Assembly (NCBI RefSeq): GCF_000717655.1
Contig: NZ_JNZY01000003.1
Location: forward strand, 186,001 to 250,000
Source of the DNA: Streptomyces katrae
GTDB lineage: Bacteria; Actinomycetota; Actinomycetes; Streptomycetales; Streptomycetaceae
Length of the DNA: 64,000 nt
Reading direction: 5' to 3'
The translations under genes and the position numbers were made by a program. Below are positions 56,584 to 64,000 of this stretch, piece by piece. Each line of letters starts with the position of its first letter. Within the stretch, counting starts at the first letter, position 1. The notes beneath the pieces were generated by a model. The model saw only the letters and a list, made by a program, of their open reading frames with translations, did no database searches and was not told where the DNA came from.

Positions 56584-57325
56584 CGTCGTACTGCGCCTGG
56601 CGGTGCGGACCTTCAGCGAGGTGTGCCTGACGGCGGGCACGCTGATCGTGCTCTTCGTCGCGTACGTCCTGCTGTGGACCGGGGTCAAGGCCGACCGGGC
56701 CATGGACGGGGAGATGGCCCGGATGCGCGACCGCTGGGCCTCGGCCGCCGCGCCCGAGGCCGCCCCGGCCGCGAGCCCTGCCGCAAGCCCGGCCGTGAGC
56801 CCGGCCGCCCCGCAGCCCGCGCCCTCGCAGCCGGCGCAGGACCAGCCCGGTTACGTGCCGGGCCGGCCCTTCGCCGAGATGTACATCCCGCGCTTCGGCC
56901 CGGGCTGGAACAAGCCGGTCCTCGAGGGCACCGGTACGGAACTGCTGAAGAAGGGCCTCGGCCACTACCCGGGCACGGCCCGCCTCGGCGGCACCGGGAA
57001 CTTCTCCGTGGCGGGCCACCGGCGGACCTACGGCGACCCCTTCAAGGACTTCCCCGAGCTGCGGCCCGGCGACGTCGTGATCCTCAAGGACGCGACGGCC
57101 TGGTACACGTACACGGTCCGCAGCGAGCCGCTGCGCACGCTGCCCACCGACATCGGCGTGGTCGACCCGGTGCCGCGCAGGTCGCCGTTCACGGGCCCCG
57201 GGCGGTACCTGACGCTGACGACCTGCGATCCGGAATGGGGCCACAGCCACCGGCTGGTCGTGTGGGCGGAGCTGACCGGGACCCGTACGGCCGCCCAGGG
57301 CCGCCCCGAGGGTTTGCCGAGCTGA
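56540..57325 (+). CDS. Class E sortase (first of three)
   Basis: A 261-residue membrane transpeptidase: an N-terminal transmembrane helix (VCLTAGTLIVLFVAYVLLW), a Pro/Ala/Ser spacer and the sortase barrel. Catalytic elements are the His in VAGHRRTYGDPF, the Cys in LTLTTCDPEWG and the Arg in SHRLVVW. Class E sortases recognise LAXTG-type signals and anchor proteins such as chaplins. The ATG 56540 overlaps the DUF881 gene; ATG 56555 is an alternative. It is the most divergent of the three here. Confidence 0.9.
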   Translation: MRSRWMPLPRPVRRDVVLRLAVRTFSEVCLTAGTLIVLFVAYVLLWTGVKADRAMDGEMARMRDRWASAAAPEAAPAASPAASPAVSPAAPQPAPSQPAQDQPGYVPGRPFAEMYIPRFGPGWNKPVLEGTGTELLKKGLGHYPGTARLGGTGNFSVAGHRRTYGDPFKDFPELRPGDVVILKDATAWYTYTVRSEPLRTLPTDIGVVDPVPRRSPFTGPGRYLTLTTCDPEWGHSHRLVVWAELTGTRTAAQGRPEGLPS

Positions 57326-57416
57326 CCCACCGGGCCGGGCCGCTGCCTTTAGTCTGTTCGCGTACCGCCCCCGCGGTGCGGTGGGTAGTTCGTGGACGGA
57401 TAAGGAAACAGACGGC

Positions 57417-57593
57417 ATGTACGGCTGGATCTGGCGGCATCTGCCGGGCAACGCGTGGATCCGCGCGCTGATCTCCCTCGTACTGGTCTTCGCGGTGGTC
57501 TTCGTGCTGTTCCAGTACGTCTTCCCCTGGGCCGAGCCGCTCCTGCCGTTCAACGACGTAACGGTGGACGAGGGATCGGGAGCCACTCCGTGA
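57417..57593 (+). CDS. Small single-pass membrane protein in the sortase cluster
   Basis: A 58-residue protein (MYGWIWRHLPGNAWIRALIS) with one transmembrane helix at ~18-40 and an acidic outside-facing tail. AAGGAA lies 9 nt before the ATG. Its stop overlaps the GTG of the amidotransferase gene by 4 bp. No family function is known. Confidence 0.8.
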   Translation: MYGWIWRHLPGNAWIRALISLVLVFAVVFVLFQYVFPWAEPLLPFNDVTVDEGSGATP

Positions 57594-58228
57594 GCGCGCG
57601 CATTCTGGTGGTCGACAACTACGACAGCTTTGTCTTCAACCTGGTCCAGTACCTGTACCAGCTCGGCGCCGAGTGCGAGGTGCTGCGCAACGACGAGGTC
57701 GAGCTCGCCCACGCGCAGGACGGCTTCGACGGCGTGCTGCTGTCGCCCGGGCCGGGAACGCCCGAGCAGGCGGGCGTCTGCATCGACATGGTCCGTCACT
57801 GCGCCGACACCGGGGTCCCGGTCTTCGGCGTGTGCCTGGGCATGCAGTCCATGGCCGTCGCGTACGGCGGCGTCGTGGACCGGGCGCCCGAGCTGCTGCA
57901 CGGGAAGACCTCGCCGGTGGTGCACGAGGGCCTCGGCGTCTTCACGGGGCTGCCGTCGCCGTTCACCGCCACCCGCTACCACTCGCTCGCGGCCGAGCCG
58001 GCGACCCTCCCGGACGTGCTGGAGGTCACCGCGCGCACCGAGGACGGGATCATCATGGGACTGCGGCACCGGGAGCACGACGTCGAGGGCGTGCAGTTCC
58101 ACCCCGAGTCGGTGCTGACCGAGTGGGGCCACCGGATGCTCGCGAACTGGCTGGTCCGCTGCGGGGACGCGGGGGCCGTCGAGCGCTCGGTGGGGCTGGC
58201 CCCGGTGGTGGGCAAGGCCGTCGCGTGA
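57590..58228 (+). CDS. Glutamine amidotransferase, PabA/TrpG type
   Basis: A 212-residue class I glutaminase: VVDNYDSFVFNLVQYL start, catalytic C82 in FGVCLGMQ, and H171-P-E173 in FHPESV. It would supply ammonia to an aminodeoxychorismate or anthranilate synthase. No PabB or TrpE partner is encoded nearby, so a paired subunit elsewhere, or another role, is implied. It overlaps the membrane-protein gene before it and the sortase after it by 4 bp each, making translational coupling likely. Confidence 0.9.
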   Translation: MSARILVVDNYDSFVFNLVQYLYQLGAECEVLRNDEVELAHAQDGFDGVLLSPGPGTPEQAGVCIDMVRHCADTGVPVFGVCLGMQSMAVAYGGVVDRAPELLHGKTSPVVHEGLGVFTGLPSPFTATRYHSLAAEPATLPDVLEVTARTEDGIIMGLRHREHDVEGVQFHPESVLTEWGHRMLANWLVRCGDAGAVERSVGLAPVVGKAVA

Positions 58229-59037
58229 CCGCGGTCGCGCCGTCCGCGCCCACGGAGGGCCGGCCCGCGCGGCGCAGGGCAGCTCAGGAGGCCGCGAAGC
58301 GCTCGCGGAGGCGGGGCGGCGGACGGCGGCGCAGGCGGCCCGTGTCGGGCGGCCCGGTGGTCGTCGCGAGCCGGCTGGCCGGAGAGCTGTTCATCACGTT
58401 GGGCGTGGTGATGCTGCTGTTCGTCGCCTACCAGCTCTGGTACACGAACGTACTGGCGCAGCGGACGGCGAACGGGGCTGCGGGCTCGCTGCGGCAGACC
58501 TGGGAGCAGGAGCCGGGCGGGGCCGCTGCGCCGGCCGTCTCGGCGTTCGAGCCGGGGCAGGGGTTCGCGATCCTGTACATCCCGAAGCTGGACGTGAAGG
58601 TGCCGGTGGCGGAGGGGATCAGCAAGCCGAAGGTGCTCGACAAGGGGATGGTCGGGCACTACGGGGACGGCGCGCTGAAGACGGCGATGCCGGCCGACGA
58701 GCAGGGAAATTTCGCGCTGGCGGGCCACCGCAACACCCATGGCGAACCGTTCCGCTTCATCAACCGGCTGGTGCCGGGCGACCCGGTCGTGGTCGAGACG
58801 CGGGACGCGTACTACACGTACGAGATCACCTCGTCGCTGGCGCAGACTCCGCCGACGAACGTGTCGGTGATCAAACCGGTGCCGGAGGGGTCGGGTTTCA
58901 CCTCTCCGGGCCGGTACATCACGCTGACGACCTGTACCCCGGAGTTCACGAGCACCTACCGGATGATCGTATGGGGCAGGATGACCGGTGAACGCCCCCG
59001 CAGCCAGGGTGCTCCGCCCGCGCTGACGAGCCCGTAA
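58225..59037 (+). CDS. srtE1: Class E sortase (second of three, SrtE1-like)
   Basis: A 270-residue sortase. A ~50-residue Arg-rich cytoplasmic tail precedes the transmembrane helix (LFITLGVVMLLFVAYQLWYT). Catalytic elements are ALAGHRNTHGEPF (His), TLTTCTPEFTSTYR (Cys, Arg). The symbol follows S. coelicolor gene order, in which srtE1 and srtE2 lie side by side and anchor chaplins; not proven here. It overlaps the amidotransferase by 4 bp. Confidence 0.88.
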   Translation: MTAVAPSAPTEGRPARRRAAQEAAKRSRRRGGGRRRRRPVSGGPVVVASRLAGELFITLGVVMLLFVAYQLWYTNVLAQRTANGAAGSLRQTWEQEPGGAAAPAVSAFEPGQGFAILYIPKLDVKVPVAEGISKPKVLDKGMVGHYGDGALKTAMPADEQGNFALAGHRNTHGEPFRFINRLVPGDPVVVETRDAYYTYEITSSLAQTPPTNVSVIKPVPEGSGFTSPGRYITLTTCTPEFTSTYRMIVWGRMTGERPRSQGAPPALTSP

Positions 59038-59050
59038 GGACGAACAAGCA

Positions 59051-59770
59051 GTGTCACGTGCCGCACCGCCGCCCCACCAGAGCCGCAGCGTGCTCGCCGG
59101 GTTCCTGAGCCTGCTGGGCGAGTTCCTGATCACCGTGGGCCTGGTGCTGGGCCTGTTCGTCGCGTATTCGCTGTGGTGGACGAACGTCCTCGCGGACCGG
59201 CAGGCCTCGGCGCGCGGCGACGACGTCCGCCGGCAGTGGCAGAGTGCCCCGGGGGCGAACGCGCCCGCGGCGCCGGGGGCACTGGACACCGAGGACGGCA
59301 TCGGCTTCCTGCACGTGCCGGCGATGAAGAACGGCGAGGTCCTGGTCAAGCGGGGCACGGCGCCGGACATCCTCAACGACGGCGTGGCCGGGTACTACAC
59401 CGACCCGGTGAAGGCGGCCCTGCCGTGGGAGCCGTCGGGGAACTTCTCGCTGGCGGCGCACCGGGACGGGCACGGGGCGAAGTTCCACAACATCGACAAG
59501 GTGAAGAACGGCGACGCGGTCGTCTTCGAGACGCGGGACACCTGGTACGTGTACAAGGTCTTCGCGGAGCTGCGCCAGACGTCGAAGTACGACGTGGACG
59601 TGATCTCGGCGGTCCCGAAGGAGTCGGGGCGTACGGCCCCGGGCCGCTTCATCACCCTGACGACCTGCACCCCGGTGTACACCTCGAAGTTCCGGTACGT
59701 CGTGTGGGGCGAGCTGGTGCGCACGGAGAAGGTGGACGCGAAGCGCACGCGCCCGGCGGAGCTGCGCTGA
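59051..59770 (+). CDS. srtE2: Class E sortase (third of three, SrtE2-like)
   Basis: A 239-residue sortase with transmembrane helix LGEFLITVGLVLGLFVAYSL and catalytic SLAAHRDGHGAKF (His), TLTTCTPVYTSKFR (Cys, Arg). It follows srtE1 by 13 bp with a short tail. The spacing and similarity show a recent tandem duplication. A bidirectional hairpin separates it from pknB. Confidence 0.88.
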   Translation: MSRAAPPPHQSRSVLAGFLSLLGEFLITVGLVLGLFVAYSLWWTNVLADRQASARGDDVRRQWQSAPGANAPAAPGALDTEDGIGFLHVPAMKNGEVLVKRGTAPDILNDGVAGYYTDPVKAALPWEPSGNFSLAAHRDGHGAKFHNIDKVKNGDAVVFETRDTWYVYKVFAELRQTSKYDVDVISAVPKESGRTAPGRFITLTTCTPVYTSKFRYVVWGELVRTEKVDAKRTRPAELR

Positions 59771-59824
59771 CACGGGAAAGCCCCTGTGAGCGGCTCTGAG
59801 GCCGCCCACAGGGGCTTTTCCGTG
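59771..59824. terminator. Bidirectional terminator between the sortase cluster and pknB
   Basis: An 18-bp stem (one G-U pair) with an inner CGGC/GCCG hairpin in the loop, directly at the sortase stop and 24 bp from the pknB stop. Confidence 0.85.
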
Positions 59825-59848
59825 TCTCCAGGCGGTTCGGGCCGCCGG

Positions 59849-61876
59849 TTAGCGCCGGCCGCCCGTCAGGCCGCCGAAGAGCGTCCCGCCGTCGTTGCCG
59901 CCGTTCTGCTGGCCGGGCATGGTCTGGACGTTGATGACCCGGCCCGCCTCGACGGGGGTACCCGCCGGGGGATCCGTCTGCACGATGATCGCCTTGTCGT
60001 CCGTCGCGCCCACGATGACCTGGAGGCTCAGGCCCCGGCTCGCGAGGTCGGCCTTGGCCTGGGCGACGGTCTTGCCGATCAGCTGCGGGACCTGGGTGTT
60101 CTGGCCGGCCTTGGCGATCTGCACGTTGACCGTCGTGCCCACCGCGAGCTGCTCGCCCGGCTGGTACTGCTGCTGGACGATCGTCTTCGGCGGGGCACCG
60201 GGAGAGTCGACCTCCGTCACGCTGCCCAGCTTGAGCTTGGCATCGTTCAGAGCCTTGACCGCTGCCTCCCTGGTCTTCCCGAGGAGGTCCGGCATCTCGG
60301 ACTTCGACTGCTCCTTGGCGACGGTCAGCGTGACGGTCGAGCCCTTCGCGGCCTTGCCGCCGCTCTTCGGGGTCTGGTCCAGGACGGTGCCGGCGGTCCG
60401 GTCGGACTCCTGGGTCTTCTTCTCGACCGCGAAGCCCTTGTCCTTGAGCGCCTTCTCGGCGTCCTCGAACTTCACGTTGAGGACGTCGGGGACGGCCACC
60501 TCCGGCGCGCCCGAGGAGATCTTGACCTTGACCGTCGAGCCCTTGTCGACCTTGGTGTCGGGCGCCGGGATCTGCGAACAGATGTTGCCCTTGGGCTGGT
60601 TGTCGCAGGCCTCGTCGGCTTCCTTCTCGACCTTGAGGCCGACGTTGTCGCCGGTCTTCTGCGCCTGCTCGAGGGTCGCGCCGATGAGCTTGGGCACGGT
60701 GGGCCGGTTGTCGGCGCCGCCGCTGAAGAGGGAGCGGCCGATGAGGATGGCGCCGACCAGGACGAGGATGCCGGCCGTGACCAGCAGGATCGTCGAGGCC
60801 TTGCTCTTCTTCTGCTGGCGGCGGCCGTGGCCGCCCTGGTCGTAGCCGCCCTGGCCCTGGTCGCCGTAGCCGTATCCGCCGTCGCCCGGGGCCATCGGCG
60901 GGAGCATGGAGGTCTGGCCGGCGTCGGCGGCGCGCAGGGCGGTGGTGGGCTGGTCGTACCCCTGGTGTCCGTAGCCGTGGCCCTGGTCGGGGTAGCCGTA
61001 GCCGGGGGCGCCCATGGCGGCGGCAGCGGCTACGGGCTGGCCCTCGAGGCAGGCCTCGATGTCGGCGCGCATCTCGTCGGCGGACTGGTAGCGGTAGTCG
61101 GGGTCCTTGACGAGAGCCTTCAACACGATCGCGTCCATCTCGGGCGTGATCTCGGGGTCGAAGTTCGACGGCGGCTGGGGTTCTTCCCGTACGTGCTGGT
61201 ACGCGACGGCGACAGGGGAGTCGCCGATGAACGGGGGCCGGACGCTGAGGAGTTCGTACAGCAGGCAGCCCGCGGAGTAGAGGTCGGAGCGTGCGTCGAC
61301 CTGCTCGCCCTTGGCCTGCTCCGGGGAGAGGTACTGGGCGGTGCCGATGACGGCCGCGGTCTGCGTCATGGTCATGCCGGAGTCGCCCATGGCGCGGGCG
61401 ATGCCGAAGTCCATGACCTTGACCTGGCCGGTCCGGGTCAGCATCACGTTGGCGGGCTTGATGTCGCGGTGCACGATGCCGGCGCGGTGCGAGTACTCGA
61501 GGGCCTGGAGGATGCCGATGCACATCTCCAGGGTGCGCTCGGGCAGCAGCTTGCGGCCCGAGTGCAGCAGCTCGCGCAGGGTGGAGCCGTCGACGTACTC
61601 CATCACGATGTACGGGATGGAGATGTTGTCGACGTAGTCCTCGCCGGTGTCGTAGACCGCGACGATCGCCGGGTGGTTCAGCGACGCGGCCGACTGGGCC
61701 TCGCGCCGGAACCGGGCCTGGAAGGACGGGTCACGGGCGAGATCGGCGCGCAGGGTCTTGACGGCGACGGTACGGCCGAGCCGGGTGTCGTGGGCGAGGT
61801 AGACCTCGGCCATGCCACCGCGGCCGAGCACGTGGCTCAGCTCGTACCGGCCGCCGAGGCGACGCGGCTCTTCCAT
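59849..61876 (-). CDS. pknB: Ser/Thr protein kinase PknB with PASTA domains
   Basis: A 675-residue receptor kinase. Residues ~1-275 are the kinase (GRGGMAEVYLAHD, HRDIKPANVML, VMDFGIAR). A Gly/Tyr/Gln-rich juxtamembrane linker follows, then one transmembrane helix (ASTILLVTAGILVLVGAILI) and four PASTA repeats beginning at VPKLIGATL, VPDVLNVKF, MPDLLGKTR and VPQLIGKTV. PASTA domains sense muropeptides or lipid II. The ATG 61876 lies after GGAGAGGG. It controls cell-wall growth and division; it sits downstream of pbpA and ftsW/rodA. Confidence 0.96.
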   Translation of the reverse strand: MEEPRRLGGRYELSHVLGRGGMAEVYLAHDTRLGRTVAVKTLRADLARDPSFQARFRREAQSAASLNHPAIVAVYDTGEDYVDNISIPYIVMEYVDGSTLRELLHSGRKLLPERTLEMCIGILQALEYSHRAGIVHRDIKPANVMLTRTGQVKVMDFGIARAMGDSGMTMTQTAAVIGTAQYLSPEQAKGEQVDARSDLYSAGCLLYELLSVRPPFIGDSPVAVAYQHVREEPQPPSNFDPEITPEMDAIVLKALVKDPDYRYQSADEMRADIEACLEGQPVAAAAAMGAPGYGYPDQGHGYGHQGYDQPTTALRAADAGQTSMLPPMAPGDGGYGYGDQGQGGYDQGGHGRRQQKKSKASTILLVTAGILVLVGAILIGRSLFSGGADNRPTVPKLIGATLEQAQKTGDNVGLKVEKEADEACDNQPKGNICSQIPAPDTKVDKGSTVKVKISSGAPEVAVPDVLNVKFEDAEKALKDKGFAVEKKTQESDRTAGTVLDQTPKSGGKAAKGSTVTLTVAKEQSKSEMPDLLGKTREAAVKALNDAKLKLGSVTEVDSPGAPPKTIVQQQYQPGEQLAVGTTVNVQIAKAGQNTQVPQLIGKTVAQAKADLASRGLSLQVIVGATDDKAIIVQTDPPAGTPVEAGRVINVQTMPGQQNGGNDGGTLFGGLTGGRR

Positions 61877-62090
61877 AACGTTGCAGCCCTCTCCGTCAGT
61901 CCCGACCGCACCCGTGTGTGGTCCGGCGGTGTGCTGTTCGCGCAAAGGCTACCGGCCGATCGTCGGTGATCGGTTCGTGACCACAGGCTGATACCGGACC
62001 GGTACCGTACGCTCGGATCCGGGCGGGAACAGTGATGTGGATCACTCCAGTTCGGCCTTTTGTGCCCCTGTCGGCCGTTGCGCTCCTCCG

Positions 62091-63560
62091 TCAGCCCTGG
62101 TTCTTCAGGACGGCCTCCATGACGGCCTTCGCGACCGGAGCCGCGAGGCCGCCACCGCTGATGTCCTCGCGGTCGGCGTCGCTGTCCTCGATGACGACGG
62201 CGACGGCGACCGGGGAGCCCTTGTCGGTCTTGGCGTAGGAGATGAACCAGGCGTAGGGGCGCTTGGCGTTCTTCTCGCCGTGCTGGGCGGTGCCGGTCTT
62301 GCCGCCGACGGTGACGCCCTTGATCTTGGCCTTGCCGCCGGTGCCGTTCTCGTTCTCGACGACGTTGACCATCATCTGCTGGAGCTTCTGCGCGTTGGCG
62401 GGCGAGAGCGGGCGGCTCATCTCCTGCGGCTCGTGCTTCTCGATGACGTCGAGGTTCGGGGCGGTCAGCTGGTCGACCATGTACGGCTTCATCAGCTTGC
62501 CGTCGTTGGCGACGGCCGCGGCGACCATCGCCATCTGCAGGGGGGTGGCGGCGGTGTTGTACTGGCCGATCGCGGAGAGCGAGTTGCTCGGCCGGTCCAT
62601 GTTCTTGTCGTAGACGCTGGCGAACGCCCGGACCGGGGTGTCGATCTTGTCGTTGTTGAAGCCGAACTTCTGCGCGGTCTCCAGCATCTTGTCCTTGGTC
62701 ACCTTGTCGGCGACGTTGGCGAAGACGGAGTTGCAGGACACCTGCAGCGCGAAGTTGAGGCTCGCCTTCTCGCAGCCCTTGGCGTGGTTGACCATCGGGG
62801 TCTTGGTCGTCGGCAGCAGGAACGGCTCGGGGGTGTCCGTCGGCACGTTGATGTCGGTGACGACGCCGTGCTCCAGCGCGGCCGCGGCGGTGACGACCTT
62901 GAAGGTCGAGCCGGGCGGGTAGGTCTCGCGCAGGGCGCGGTTGACGAGCTTCTTCTCCGGGCCGTCCTTCAGCTCGACCCAGGCCTTCTCGTCGGCCTTG
63001 GAGTTGCCGGCGAAGCTGGACGGGTCGTACGACGGGGTGCTGACCAGGGCCAGGATGGCGCCGGTACGCGGGTCGATCGCGGCGACGGCCCCCGTCTTGT
63101 CGCCGAGCTTCTCGAAGGCGGCCTGCTGGGCCTCGGGCATCAGCGTGGTGACGACGTTGCCGCCGGCCTTCTTCTCGCCGGTGAACATGCCGATCGTGCG
63201 GTCGAAGAACAGCCGGTCGTCGTTGCCGGTGAGGATCTTGTCCTCGAGGGACTCGAGCTGAGTGGAGCCGAAGGCCTGGGAGGCGTACCCGGTCACCGGT
63301 GCCCAGAGCGCTCCGTTGGAGTAGGTCCGCTTGTACTTGTAGTCGCTGCCGTCCGTGGTGGCGGAGCCGGTGATGGCCTGGCCGCCCGCGACGATGATGT
63401 TGCCGCGCTGGGTGGCGTACTGGGCGATCTGGACCCGGCGGTTCTCCTTGCGGGTGCTGAGTTCCTCGGCCTGGACGTACTGGAGCCAGTTGGTACGGAT
63501 CAGCAGCGCGAGGACGAGCAGCCCGCAGAAGATCGAGATGCGGCGCAGGGGCTTGTTCAT
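62091..63560 (-). CDS. pbpA: Class B penicillin-binding protein PbpA
   Basis: A 489-residue monofunctional transpeptidase. A transmembrane anchor (ISIFCGLLVLALLIRTNWLQ) is followed by the PBP dimerisation domain and the transpeptidase domain with STFK (in PPGSTFKVV), SCN and KTGTAQ. PbpA acts with the glycosyltransferase encoded just upstream (4-bp overlap). pknB begins 214 bp further on; that gap holds a small inverted repeat TACCG-GAC-CGGTA (61992-62004) and nothing else I can support. Confidence 0.95.
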   Translation of the reverse strand: MNKPLRRISIFCGLLVLALLIRTNWLQYVQAEELSTRKENRRVQIAQYATQRGNIIVAGGQAITGSATTDGSDYKYKRTYSNGALWAPVTGYASQAFGSTQLESLEDKILTGNDDRLFFDRTIGMFTGEKKAGGNVVTTLMPEAQQAAFEKLGDKTGAVAAIDPRTGAILALVSTPSYDPSSFAGNSKADEKAWVELKDGPEKKLVNRALRETYPPGSTFKVVTAAAALEHGVVTDINVPTDTPEPFLLPTTKTPMVNHAKGCEKASLNFALQVSCNSVFANVADKVTKDKMLETAQKFGFNNDKIDTPVRAFASVYDKNMDRPSNSLSAIGQYNTAATPLQMAMVAAAVANDGKLMKPYMVDQLTAPNLDVIEKHEPQEMSRPLSPANAQKLQQMMVNVVENENGTGGKAKIKGVTVGGKTGTAQHGEKNAKRPYAWFISYAKTDKGSPVAVAVVIEDSDADREDISGGGLAAPVAKAVMEAVLKNQG

Positions 63561-64000
63561 GACGGGCGGACCACCTGGGTCATCTCGGAGTCGGGGGACG
63601 GTGCCGGGGCCGGGGCGGGGCGGCGTGCGGTGTCGCTGATCCGGATGAGGATCCCGATGAGGGCCCAGTTCGCGAGGACGGACGAACCGCCGGACGCGAG
63701 GAACGGCATGGTCATGCCGGTCAGGGGGATGAGGCCCATGACGCCGCCCGCGACCACGAAGATCTGCAGGGCGAAGGCGCCGGAGAGGCCGATGGCGAAG
63801 AGCTTGCCGAAGGGGTCGCGGGCGGCGAGAGCGGTGCGCACGCCGCGCTCGATGATCAGGCCGTAGAGCAGGAGGAAGGCCATGACGCCCGCGAGGCCGA
63901 GCTCCTCGCCGACCGTCGAGAAGATGAAGTCCGAGTTGGCGGCGAATCCGATGAGGTCGGAGTTGCCCTGGCCCCAGCCGGTGCCGAGGACCCCGCCGGA
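63557..64000 (-). CDS. FtsW/RodA/SpoVE family glycosyltransferase, C-terminal part (start outside window)
   Basis: The frame is open to the window edge at 64000, so the N-terminal part is missing. About 147 residues are visible, including GTGWGQGNSDLIGFAANSDF, the family loop that faces outward, FSTVGEELGL and PLTGMTMPFLASGGSSVLAN. SEDS proteins polymerise lipid II. It overlaps pbpA by 4 bp, and the pair is the expected SEDS/bPBP unit under PknB control. Confidence 0.95.
   Translation of the reverse strand, partial: SGGVLGTGWGQGNSDLIGFAANSDFIFSTVGEELGLAGVMAFLLLYGLIIERGVRTALAARDPFGKLFAIGLSGAFALQIFVVAGGVMGLIPLTGMTMPFLASGGSSVLANWALIGILIRISDTARRPAPAPAPSPDSEMTQVVRPS

Overview
This window is the replication-origin region of a high-GC actinobacterium, almost certainly a Streptomyces (species not determined from the sequence). 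Indicators are the GC-rich codon use, GTG starts, an extended DnaA domain II, the order rpmH-dnaA-oriC-dnaN-gnd-recF-dciA-gyrB-gyrA, SigR-type control of trxBA, three class E sortases, CrgA, and many GTTTCACGTGAAAC parS palindromes. Nearly every gene belongs to the conserved Streptomyces core. I see no insertion sequence, prophage, CRISPR array or toxin/defence island.

Layout, left to right. 1-3.2 kb: end of a winged-helix gene, a serine hydrolase and dnaB (- strand). 3.2-3.6 kb: a DnaA-box cluster between dnaB and a MATE transporter. 5-6.8 kb: rpsF-ssb-rpsR-rplI (- strand). 7-13.8 kb: a small membrane protein, FemX, a racemase-like protein, a GT87-type membrane glycosyltransferase and a class A PBP. 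14-17.2 kb: padR-ino1 and an MFS transporter. 17.3-28.5 kb: cca facing a cell-envelope/redox block (DUF6049, murJ, a pseudokinase, an ECF sigma factor with its anti-sigma factor, trxB, trxA). 28.6-35 kb, - strand: GNAT, and rpmH-rnpA-yidD-yidC-jag-rsmG-parA-parB. 35-47.6 kb, + strand: dnaA, oriC, dnaN, gnd, recF, dciA, gyrB, gyrA and a DUF3566 protein. 47.7-53.6 kb: tRNA-Ile, a DLW-39 protein, an anchored extracytoplasmic protein, a Ser/Thr kinase, an XRE regulator, tRNA-Ala, a GNAT, a LysM protein and a DUF5324-like protein. 53.8-64 kb: cyclophilin, rhomboid, a second DnaA-box cluster, crgA, a DUF881 protein, three class E sortases around a small membrane protein and a PabA/TrpG-like amidotransferase, then pknB-pbpA-ftsW/rodA on the - strand, with ftsW/rodA cut by the window edge.

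How the parts fit. Replication initiation (DnaA, oriC, DnaN, DciA, DnaB), segregation (ParA, ParB, parS), topology control (gyrase), translation and membrane insertion (rpmH, rnpA, yidC) and septal or tip wall synthesis (MurJ, FemX, PBPs, PknB, FtsW/RodA, CrgA, sortases) are packed together.

The most informative non-coding structure: (1) seven perfect parS sites and one degenerate site all lie on the rpmH side of dnaA, four of them inside genes in the same DVSRETS reading frame and one forming a 30-bp perfect palindrome; (2) oriC holds about 19 imperfect DnaA boxes, while the perfect boxes sit outside it, beside dnaB, upstream of parA, at the dnaA promoter, in gnd and between rhomboid and crgA; (3) an exact SigR-type promoter precedes trxBA; (4) readable promoters and operators precede padR, the MATE gene, rpmH/dnaA and the tRNAs. 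I did not find a convincing new multi-gene system. The best candidates for new biology are the FemX-linked racemase-like protein that lacks the usual second catalytic motif, and the 48-51 kb extracytoplasmic protein/kinase/XRE group.
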